DNA from: Microcoleus sp036704825
GTDB lineage: Bacteria > Cyanobacteriota > Cyanobacteriia > Cyanobacteriales > Microcoleaceae
DNA: 64,000 nt
Assembly (NCBI GenBank): GCA_036704825.1
Contig: JAUBSN010000027.1
Location: 21,742-85,741, forward strand
Reading direction: 5' to 3'
The notes under the pieces are model-generated. The model made no database searches, was not told the origin of the DNA, and saw nothing but the letters and a program-made list of their open reading frames with translations. This document shows, piece after piece, positions 27,792 through 33,976 of this stretch (the first letter of the stretch is position 1; each line of letters opens with the position of its first letter). The translations under genes and the position numbers were made by a program.

Positions 27792-27831
27792 GTAATTTAC
27801 GATACAGTAAAAACAGCAATTATGGTATTAT
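27792..27831 (+). promoter_or_regulatory. NtcA-type promoter of hpxO
   Basis: GTA-ATTTACGA-TAC at 27792-27805 fits the NtcA consensus GTA-N8-TAC. TATTAT at 27826-27831 fits the TAN3T -10 box, 20 bases after the site. This is the canonical geometry of a promoter activated by NtcA under nitrogen limitation. Transcription would start near 27838, about 95 bases before the hpxO ATG. Confidence 0.7.
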
Positions 27832-27932
27832 AAAATATAGTGATTTTCAAAATTCGGGCAGACCAAAAACAAAAGTTATTTAACTGTTATGAATTCTTGA
27901 AATAAGATGTCATTCAGCAGGAGAAACAGAGA

Positions 27933-29093
27933 ATGCACGACTTGAAAGTTGTCATCATCGGTGCGGGAATTGGCGGCTTAACTGCGGGCATAGCCCTCGA
28001 ACAAGCGGGTTATCAAGTTGAAATTTACGATCGCGTTAAAGAACTGCGCCCCGCAGGAGCCGGAATATCTTTGTGGTCGAACGGGGTCAAAGTTCTCAAC
28101 CGACTCGGTTTAGGCGAAAAGATGGCAAAAATTGGCGGGCAAATGGAGCGCATGGAATACCGCACCAAAACCGGCGAACTTCTGAATGACATCGATTTAA
28201 TGCCGCTAATTCAACAAGTCGGTCAGCGCCCCTATCCCGTTGCCCGCCGAGATTTGCAAAATATGTTGCTAGCAGGATTTAAGGGAGAAGTCAAGCTCGA
28301 TCGCAAGTGTATTTCTGTAGAAGAAGACGAAAGCGGAGTAACAGCAATCTTTGAAAATGGAGACAAAGCGCGGGGCGATTTGTTAGTGGCGGCTGACGGC
28401 GTGCGATCGATTTTGCGTACATATATATTGGGCCGCGAAGTAGAGCCGAAATACGGCGGCTATATCAACTGGAACGGGTTAGTTCCGGCAGATGAAGAAC
28501 TCGCGCCGAAAAACACTTGGGCGATATATGTCGGCGATCACAAACGCGCGTCAATGATGCCGGTAGCGGGCGATCGATTTTACTTTTTCTTTGATGTTCC
28601 CTTGTCCAAAGGCACTGCCGCCAATCCCGACAATTACAAAGCCGAACTTAAAGAACATTTTAAAGGTTGGGCCGAGCCCGTGCAATTGTTAATAGACAGG
28701 TTCGATCCCGCAGCAGTGGCGCGGCCGGAAATTCACGACGTAGGGCCGATCGACCGCTTCGTTCGCGGTAAAGTTGCTTTGCTGGGAGATTCCGCCCACG
28801 CCACCTGCCCGGATCTCGGACAAGGCGGCTGTCAGGCGATGGAAGATGCGCTGGTACTGAGCAACTACCTTTTGAGTACGAATTTGGGCGTAGAATACGC
28901 GCTAAAACGTTACGAAACCGAGCGCAAACAGCGGGCAAATGCAGTGGTAGAAAAAGCCCGACAGCGCGCGGAACAAATACACGGCAAAGATCCGCAGGTA
29001 ACAGAAAAGTGGTACGCACAATTGGCTGATGAAAAGCCAACTGATGTCACCGATGCGATCGCCAAAATCATCGCGGCCGGCCCGTTACACTAA
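27933..29093 (+). CDS. hpxO: FAD-dependent urate hydroxylase
   Basis: 386 residues, class A flavoprotein monooxygenase that converts urate to 5-hydroxyisourate using NAD(P)H and oxygen, in place of the cofactor-free uricase. Rossmann FAD motif VVIIGAGIGGLTAGIALEQAG at the start, RPAGAGISLWSNG after it, and GDSAHATCPDLGQGGCQAMEDA (about 286-307) near the C-terminus. RRDLQNML and LVAADGVRS are the other flavin-contact blocks. The start is set by CAGGAG 9 bases before the ATG. Gene neighbours for the next two pathway steps (HiuH, UraD) support this over a salicylate hydroxylase. An NtcA-type promoter precedes it. Confidence 0.93.
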   Translation: MHDLKVVIIGAGIGGLTAGIALEQAGYQVEIYDRVKELRPAGAGISLWSNGVKVLNRLGLGEKMAKIGGQMERMEYRTKTGELLNDIDLMPLIQQVGQRPYPVARRDLQNMLLAGFKGEVKLDRKCISVEEDESGVTAIFENGDKARGDLLVAADGVRSILRTYILGREVEPKYGGYINWNGLVPADEELAPKNTWAIYVGDHKRASMMPVAGDRFYFFFDVPLSKGTAANPDNYKAELKEHFKGWAEPVQLLIDRFDPAAVARPEIHDVGPIDRFVRGKVALLGDSAHATCPDLGQGGCQAMEDALVLSNYLLSTNLGVEYALKRYETERKQRANAVVEKARQRAEQIHGKDPQVTEKWYAQLADEKPTDVTDAIAKIIAAGPLH

Positions 29094-29112
29094 TAGAAAT
29101 AGATAATTGCCA

Positions 29113-29133
29113 GGACACAGCAGTGCTGTGTCC
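29113..29133 (+). terminator. GGACACAGC hairpin, copy 2
   Basis: GGACACAGC pairs with GCTGTGTCC. It lies 20 bases after the hpxO stop and belongs to the family at 27713 and 38341. It may reduce read-through into hiuH. Confidence 0.6.
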
Positions 29134-29201
29134 CTGATACCGGGTTCATTTAAATTGCAGCGCGCAAAATATATCTAAAACTAACATTTAACCTTGCAAA
29201 A

Positions 29202-29564
29202 ATGTCAGGAAAACTTACCACTCACGTTCTCGATACAGCCCGCGGCTGTCCGGCCGCAAATATGTCGATCGCCCTGCATTCAATTGACCCAAACTCAGGC
29301 GAAAAAACCCTGCTGAAAACAGTAACAACTAATGCTGACGGTCGCACCGCAATTCCGTTACTATCAGAAACCGAACTCAAACCGGGAGTTTACGAATTAG
29401 TCTTTTCCGTTGGCGAATACTTCGCGCAGTGCGCCGAAAATTTGCCAGAACCGCCGTTTTTAAACAGCGTTCCAATTCAGTTCGGCATTGCTGATACCAC
29501 CGCACACTATCACGTACCCCTGCTAGTTTCGCCGTGGTCGTACAGCACCTATCGCGGTAGCTGA
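29202..29564 (+). CDS. uraH: 5-hydroxyisourate hydrolase (transthyretin-like)
   Basis: 120 residues, the usual size. HIU hydrolase opens 5-hydroxyisourate to 2-oxo-4-hydroxy-4-carboxy-5-ureidoimidazoline (OHCU). LTTHVLDTARGCPA at the N-terminus contains the active-site His, GRTAIPLL holds the conserved Arg, and the protein ends in the family tetrapeptide YRGS. HYHVPLLVSPWSYSTYRGS is diagnostic for HiuH rather than transthyretin. It lies 108 bases downstream of hpxO on the same strand, with one hairpin between. Confidence 0.96.
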   Translation: MSGKLTTHVLDTARGCPAANMSIALHSIDPNSGEKTLLKTVTTNADGRTAIPLLSETELKPGVYELVFSVGEYFAQCAENLPEPPFLNSVPIQFGIADTTAHYHVPLLVSPWSYSTYRGS

Positions 29565-29704
29565 AGTCAGTTGTCAGTTGTTCGTTGTTAGTTGTCAGAA
29601 GGGTTTATTTATCCTTAATTGTTGTGAGTAATTATGTTAGATACGAATCAGCAGTCAGCAGTCAGCAGTCATCTGTCAGTAGTTAGATAGTTTTTTCATA
29701 AACA
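29565..29704. repeat. GTCAGTT/GTCAGCA heptads between uraH and uraD
   Basis: GTCAGTTGTTCGTTGTTAGTTGTCAG follows the uraH stop in degenerate form, and three CAGTCAG units lie near 29650-29670. No gene is seen. Confidence 0.6.
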
Positions 29705-30205
29705 ATGCAATATTCTTTAGTTGAACTCAACCAAATCAGCCAGGAAGAATTTACAGAAGCCCTGGGCGCGATTTTTGAACACACACCCGCGATCGCCCGC
29801 CGCACTTGGGACGATCGCCCTTTTGCCTCCACAGCCGATTTGCACGCCAAAATGGTAACAGTTGTCAGCGCCATGAGTGATGCCGAAAAATTAGCTTTGA
29901 TTCAAGCGCATCCTGACTTAGGAAGCAAAGCAAAAATGGCGGAAGCATCAGTTAGCGAACAAACAGGTGTAGGTTTAGATCGGCTATCTGTTGAGGAGTT
30001 CGATCGCTTTCAATTCCTGAATCGATCGTACCGCGAAAAGTTTGGTTTTCCCTTCATTGTTGCGGTGAAAAAACACACTAAAACCAGCATTCTCGAAGCA
30101 TTTAAACAGCGCCTCCATAATTCCCCTGAAACTGAAATGCAGCAGGCTTTAGCTGAAATTTGCGAGATTGCCCGCTTTCGCCTTGAGTCGGCAATCCCAA
30201 ATTAA
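29705..30205 (+). CDS. uraD: OHCU decarboxylase
   Basis: 166 residues. The enzyme decarboxylates OHCU stereospecifically to (S)-allantoin, the last step of the urate-to-allantoin route. LIQAHPDLGSKAKMAEASVSEQTGVGLDRL carries the catalytic His and the SxxEQ helix (shown as residues about 61-90), and FPFIVAVKKHTKTSILEAFKQRL is the conserved C-terminal region. The order hpxO-uraH-uraD gives the three steps in pathway order on one strand. The enzyme is soluble. Confidence 0.95.
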   Translation: MQYSLVELNQISQEEFTEALGAIFEHTPAIARRTWDDRPFASTADLHAKMVTVVSAMSDAEKLALIQAHPDLGSKAKMAEASVSEQTGVGLDRLSVEEFDRFQFLNRSYREKFGFPFIVAVKKHTKTSILEAFKQRLHNSPETEMQQALAEICEIARFRLESAIPN

Positions 30206-30214
30206 TCGGGCAGG

Positions 30215-30342
30215 CAGGATGCCCACCCCGCAAGAAAATTCAATCTTCGCTTCAGTTGCCCGAAAGCCTGTTGCTGACACAGGATGCCCACCCCGCAAGA
30301 AAATTCAATCTTCGCTTCAGTTGCCCGAAAGCCTGTTGCTGA
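30215..30342. repeat. 65-bp direct tandem repeat, two copies
   Basis: The unit beginning CAGGATGCCCACCCCGCAAG starts at 30215 and again at 30280 and is almost identical in both copies; it ends CTGTTGCTGA. It lies between uraD and the palindrome at 30355. CAGGATGCCCACCCC is a widespread cyanobacterial intergenic sequence. Confidence 0.9.
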
Positions 30343-30354
30343 TGCCTAAGTCAA

Positions 30355-30374
30355 TATCACCCGATCGGGTGATA
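30355..30374. promoter_or_regulatory. Perfect 20-bp palindrome (operator-like)
   Basis: The half-site TATCACCCGA is followed by its exact reverse complement, centred on CGATCG. It ends 20 bases before a TATAAT box, so it covers the -35 region of the small gene's promoter. A dimeric regulator could bind there. It carries no -35 hexamer of its own. Confidence 0.6.
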
Positions 30375-30393
30375 CTTCCCGCCCAAAAAGTTC

Positions 30394-30399
30394 TATAAT
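30394..30399 (+). promoter_or_regulatory. -10 box of the small gene
   Basis: A consensus TATAAT. Transcription would start near 30406, only a few bases before the first stem of the leader RNA. Confidence 0.55.
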
Positions 30400-30405
30400 G
30401 GTATC

Positions 30406-30503
30406 ATAAGGCACAGAAAAAGATTCGGACATACCAAATCAAGCTGGTATGGTGACAGGTTTCCTATGTGCCTCCCAGAAACCACTCTCTTGGAGGCAAA
30501 TAT
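30406..30503 (+). promoter_or_regulatory. Structured leader RNA, candidate translational riboswitch
   Basis: About 98 nt between predicted start and ATG. Stem 1: AGGCACA (30409-30415) with TGTGCCT (30467-30473). Inside it, a hairpin CATACCA (30430-30436) with TGGTATG (30445-30451). Hairpin 2: GCCTCC (30470-30475) with GGAGGC (30492-30497), which hides the GGAGG ribosome site. The GCCT of 30470-30473 is needed by both stem 1 and hairpin 2, so only one can form. GGTTTC (30458-30463) with GAAACC (30478-30483) is a third alternative. No known riboswitch core that I can recall fits. Ligand and class are unknown; the pairings are seen, the switching is inferred. Confidence 0.5.
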
Positions 30504-30659
30504 ATGACATTCTTCAATCGCCCGCTCACAAAAAAATCCCCCGCCCCAGTACCTGTAGAAGAAATTAAACAGGCTCAGCACGAAGAACCTTTAGGCCACC
30601 TGCACGGCATTTTCCGTCACTGGATGTGGCTTAGCCCATCCAATCACCGCGCCCAGTAA
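30504..30659 (+). CDS. Small 51-residue protein of unknown function
   Basis: Begins MTFFNRPLTKKSPAPVPVEE and ends HWMWLSPSNHRAQ. The ATG at 30504 is chosen because GGAGG (30492-30496) sits 7 bases upstream, a near-perfect ribosome site and one of the strongest in the window. An upstream in-frame ATG at 30468 lies inside the leader structure. The peptide is basic at the start, has a Pro/Ala/Val linker, then Glu-rich and His/Trp-rich parts (GHLHGIFRHWMW). No membrane span or family is recognised. Its 3' end overlaps the convergent permease gene by 16 bases. It could be a regulatory or leader peptide. Confidence 0.65.
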   Translation: MTFFNRPLTKKSPAPVPVEEIKQAQHEEPLGHLHGIFRHWMWLSPSNHRAQ

Positions 30660-31414
30660 ATCAGGTATTTCTCCGCCGCCGCAAACAAGCCATAAAGCAC
30701 GGTTCCCATCACAGCCAAAACCATCAATCCTGCAAAACCTAAAGGCACGTCAAAGTTAGAACTCGCGGTGACAATTAAGTAGCCGAGGCCTTTGTTGGAT
30801 GCTACTGTTTCCGAAATTACAGCGCCGACAAAGGCGAGGGAAATTGCTACTTTTAGGGATGCAAAAACGTAGGGTAAGGTGTGGGGGAACCCGACTTTTT
30901 GGAAAATTTCGATTTGCGATGCACCAAGCGATCGCATTACATCTTTCATCTCTGGTTCAACTGTATCTAATCCTAAAGCTACGTTAACTGCGATCGGGAA
31001 AAATGCCAGCAAAAAAGCAGTCAGAATTGCCGGCACCGTACCGATGCCAAACCACAGCGCAAACAGCGGCACTAACGCTACCTTCGGTACAGTATTGAAC
31101 CCAACTAATAGCGGGTACAGAACTACATAGGCAATCCGCGAATATCCGATTAGAAAACCCAGCACTATGCCCGCTACAATGGCGAGGATGAAACCCGCGA
31201 GAGTTGTAAACAGAGTTTGTCCGGTGTTTTCGATCAATGCCTTACTTTGAGTGAAAGTTGCGGCGATAATCGCAGAAGGTGCGGGCAGGTTGTACGGGGG
31301 AATTTTGAACAGCAATACTAGAAGTTCCCACAGTACGAATAGCAGGATTGTCGCAGCAATTGGCATCACAACGGTTGCTGTTTTTGAGCGCGCAAATTTA
31401 TCTAAATTATCCAT
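30644..31414 (-). CDS. ABC transporter permease, NitT/TauT type
   Basis: 256 residues, SsuC/TauC/NrtB-like permease with about six membrane spans. The EAA loop, which contacts the ATPase, is VMRSLGASQIEIFQKVGFPHTLPYVFASLK (about residues 160-189). It lies 14 bases after the ATPase gene on the same strand, so the two form one operon, and the binding protein is divergent. In this setting the cargo is probably a nitrogen compound of the purine route (urate, xanthine, allantoin or allantoate), but the family also carries nitrate, taurine, sulfonates and pyrimidines, so the substrate is open. Confidence 0.92.
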   Translation of the reverse strand: MDNLDKFARSKTATVVMPIAATILLFVLWELLVLLFKIPPYNLPAPSAIIAATFTQSKALIENTGQTLFTTLAGFILAIVAGIVLGFLIGYSRIAYVVLYPLLVGFNTVPKVALVPLFALWFGIGTVPAILTAFLLAFFPIAVNVALGLDTVEPEMKDVMRSLGASQIEIFQKVGFPHTLPYVFASLKVAISLAFVGAVISETVASNKGLGYLIVTASSNFDVPLGFAGLMVLAVMGTVLYGLFAAAEKYLIYWAR

Positions 31415-31428
31415 TGCTTTCTCGTTTT

Positions 31429-32256
31429 TTAATTGCGGTGAATGTGTCGGCGCAGTTCTGCTACGATGTGGTTGAAGTCATCCGAGACCATCATCTCTAG
31501 ATTGGTGGGACGCGGCAGGTTGACTTTTACTTTGTAGACGATCGAACTCGGACGCGGGCCCATTACATAAACTGTATCCGACAAGAAAACTGCCTCCCGC
31601 AAATCGTGAGTGATCAGGATGCAAACGCACTTCACCCGCATCCACAAATCTTGCAGCATCACCCACATTTCCTCGCGGGTGAAAGCATCTAACGCCCCAA
31701 AAGGTTCGTCCAGCAGCAGTATTTCCGGTTGGTGAATTAACCCCCGACACAGAGAAGCCCTCTGCCGCATTCCTCCCGACAATTGCCAGGGAAACTGTTT
31801 CTGAAAGTCTTGCAATCCGACTGTAGCTAACAATTCTTGGGCTTGGCGCACAAACTTTTCGCGCCGCTTCGGATCTTTAGATTCCCGCTTGTAAGGCTGC
31901 ACTACTTCCAGCGGCAGCAGTACGTTGTCGAGGGTATTTCGCCAAGGCAACAGCACTGGATTTTGAAACGCAATTCCGACATTTTTGAGCGGTTTGGTAA
32001 TCTTTTTGTCCCGAATCCGAATTTCGCCGATCGGCGCTGGAGATAGCCCGGACACCATCCTCAAAATAGAAGTTTTACCGCAGCCGCTCGGCCCGACAAA
32101 CGACACAAATTCCCCCTGGGCGATCGACAGAGAAATCTCGTCAATGATTCGCCTGGGTTGACCGTCAACTCGATACTCTAAACCCACCCGATCGAATTCC
32201 AAAAGAGTCGGTTCTTGGGTTTCGATCGCATCTGTTATAATTTTAGGCTGTACCAC
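31429..32256 (-). CDS. ABC transporter ATP-binding protein, NitT/TauT type
   Basis: 275 residues. Walker A FVGPSGCGKTSILRM (about 54-68), Q-loop in AFQNPVLLPW, signature LSGGMRQRASLCRGL, Walker B EILLLDEPFGALD and the switch ILITHDLREAVFL. It is an SsuB/TauB/NrtD-type ATPase. It is the first gene of the two-gene minus-strand operon and shares an upstream region of about 430 bases with the binding-protein gene. That region holds an NtcA-type site and two GTATAC motifs. Confidence 0.95.
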   Translation of the reverse strand: MVQPKIITDAIETQEPTLLEFDRVGLEYRVDGQPRRIIDEISLSIAQGEFVSFVGPSGCGKTSILRMVSGLSPAPIGEIRIRDKKITKPLKNVGIAFQNPVLLPWRNTLDNVLLPLEVVQPYKRESKDPKRREKFVRQAQELLATVGLQDFQKQFPWQLSGGMRQRASLCRGLIHQPEILLLDEPFGALDAFTREEMWVMLQDLWMRVKCVCILITHDLREAVFLSDTVYVMGPRPSSIVYKVKVNLPRPTNLEMMVSDDFNHIVAELRRHIHRN

Positions 32257-32407
32257 GATTAGTCCACCTCTTTTCTTTAGTAAAACATCAACAGTATTTT
32301 CTCAAAACGAGTTCAACACTATCTCAACATTATCCCGTCACCGCTATCCTGTACGCAAAAACAAGTTCAAATTTATCTATTTATTGTTGATTATTAGGAA
32401 GCGTGCT

Positions 32408-32421
32408 GTATCGTATAATAC
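32408..32421. promoter_or_regulatory. NtcA-type site between the transporter genes
   Basis: GTA-TCGTATAA-TAC matches GTA-N8-TAC. It lies 152 bases before the ATPase gene and 264 before the binding-protein gene. I find no ideally spaced TAN3T box on either side, so which gene it serves is unclear. Confidence 0.5.
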
Positions 32422-32528
32422 AAACTTTCGCATAAGCAAGTAAGCGATCGCAGTATCAGCCAGTACACCCAAAAATAGCAACTTACCTATTTGATTTTGT
32501 TTGACGAAAACCAAAAAAATGTGTTTCT

Positions 32529-32566
32529 GTATACAGTATGTCAAGTAATTAGAGTATACGGTATAC
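32529..32566. promoter_or_regulatory. Two GTATAC-N-GTATRC motifs (candidate GntR operators)
   Basis: GTATACAGTATG at 32529-32540 and GTATACGGTATAC at 32554-32566. The inverse of the first type recurs at 38924-38936 in front of the amidohydrolase gene. The centres lie 25 bases apart. Short A/T-rich palindromes of this kind are common for FCD-type GntR proteins, and one is encoded at 36589. Confidence 0.5.
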
Positions 32567-32684
32567 GGCAAGCCAGAGCGCTGCTTAACTTGGACGCAAG
32601 ATCCGCAAAGAGTAGCGGTCGAGTTTAGTGCGCTCAACTAGGTTTTTCCTTCGGTTGGTTGTCCAAATAGCAAGCTTTTTTTCC

Positions 32685-33806
32685 ATGAAAAATACGTGGT
32701 TAGTACGATCGCTATCCCTAGTGCCGATCGCAGCGCTACTAATTCTAAGCAGCTGCCAATCTCAGCAGCCGAATGCAGCAACTACCCCTGCACCGGGGGG
32801 AGCCACTACAACAGCGGCGACCGACACCGCACAGAAACGCACGATTAAAGTCAATCCATCTTGGCTGCTGCAAGGCGACAATGCACCGCTAACAATTGCC
32901 ATTGAAAAAGGCTATTTCCCAGCCGAAGGATTGGATGTCAAAATCGAGCGGGGCTACGGTTCCTCTGACACAATTACCAAAGTTGCAGCAGGCCAATTCG
33001 ATATCGGATTTGGCGATATTTACTCGATGATGGAGTTCAACGCCAAGAATCCAAACGATCCAGTAGTAGCAGTTGCAGTACCTTACAACCGATCGGCCTT
33101 TTCAATTGTCGCCCTCAAGTCGAGCAACATAGCAGATCCTAAAGGATTAGCCGGCAAAAAGTTAGGAGCTCCCGCAGGAGATGCACCCCGCAAATTGTGG
33201 CCGGTATTTGCCCAAAAAACCGGCGTGCAGGCCAACTCCGTAGAGTGGATTACAATGGAGCCCAAGCTGCGCGAAACATTATTAATCAAAGGCGATGTGG
33301 ATGCGGTGAGCGGTTTTTCAACAACGATAGTCCCTGCATTAGAAAAAGCAGGCAAAAAGCCCGAAGATATCAACGTCTTTTACTATACCGAGAACGGTTT
33401 AGATTTGTACGGAAATGCGATCGTTGTTAAAAAAGCCTTTTTAGAAAAAAATCCCGAAGTAGTAAAAGGCTTTTTGCGAGCGTATTTTAAAGGACTTCAA
33501 GATACATTAAAAGATCCGGCAGCCGGATTGGAATCGGTGGCGAAAGCTGGAGATAGCTTGATGGACAAAAATGCGGAAAAGCGCCGCCTGCAAATTGCTT
33601 TAGAAAGGCTGTACATCACTCCCGAAGTAGAAAAAGTTGGCTTGGGAGGAGTCGATCCAACTCGTCTGGAAGCCACAGCAAAACAAGTAGCAGAAGTCTT
33701 ACAAATAGCAGCTCCGCCAGTTAATCAGATATTTGATGAGAGCTACTTGCCTCCGAAAGAAGAGCGGGCTTTACCTCCTGCTGCCGATCGCAAACCCTTG
33801 ACTTAA
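32685..33806 (+). CDS. NitT/TauT-type substrate-binding lipoprotein
   Basis: 373 residues from the ATG at 32685 (MKNTWLVRSLSLVPIAALL). It has a lipoprotein signal with lipobox LSSC (Cys24). An upstream in-frame start at 32628 would bury the signal peptide and is rejected. After a Thr/Ala-rich linker comes an NMT1/THI5-like periplasmic binding domain (VNPSWLLQGDNAPLTIAIEKGYFPAEGLDV as the entry, about residues 56-85; KVAAGQFDIGFGD; LLIKGDVDAVSGFSTT). NMT1-like proteins bind small aromatic or nitrogen-rich ligands such as pyrimidine precursors or nitrate. It is divergent from the ATPase and permease genes and completes that transporter. Confidence 0.92.
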   Translation: MKNTWLVRSLSLVPIAALLILSSCQSQQPNAATTPAPGGATTTAATDTAQKRTIKVNPSWLLQGDNAPLTIAIEKGYFPAEGLDVKIERGYGSSDTITKVAAGQFDIGFGDIYSMMEFNAKNPNDPVVAVAVPYNRSAFSIVALKSSNIADPKGLAGKKLGAPAGDAPRKLWPVFAQKTGVQANSVEWITMEPKLRETLLIKGDVDAVSGFSTTIVPALEKAGKKPEDINVFYYTENGLDLYGNAIVVKKAFLEKNPEVVKGFLRAYFKGLQDTLKDPAAGLESVAKAGDSLMDKNAEKRRLQIALERLYITPEVEKVGLGGVDPTRLEATAKQVAEVLQIAAPPVNQIFDESYLPPKEERALPPAADRKPLT

Positions 33807-33902
33807 AAGTCGCGTTGTCCGAGATTTTTCGGCGGTTGAAACCGCTACTTGTCAAACAAAGTCCGAGCAGAGAGGGACTAAGAAATCGAGGGGTATTCTA
33901 CT

Positions 33903-33949
33903 CGTTACCAGGCAGAGCCTGGTAACGCAGATCCGGAGGCTCTGCCTCC
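33903..33949. repeat. Twin hairpins (CCAGGC and GGAGGC types)
   Basis: CGTTACCAGGC, loop AGA, GCCTGGTAACG at 33903-33927, then GGAGGC, loop TCT, GCCTCC at 33935-33949. They lie between the binding protein and porin genes, and are of a common cyanobacterial interspersed type. They may attenuate transcription. Confidence 0.75.
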
Positions 33950-33976
33950 AATTTCGCTATTTACGGTGTGAGGATC

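Noticed and set aside
30400..30503. Guanidine-I, glutamine (glnA/downstream-peptide) or purine riboswitch
   Set aside because: The conserved cores of these classes, as I remember them, are not found in the leader. An Rfam scan would settle this.
32377..32637. 86-codon minus-strand frame in the transporter promoter gap
   Set aside because: It spans the NtcA-type and GTATAC sites, lacks a ribosome site and has no recognisable family.
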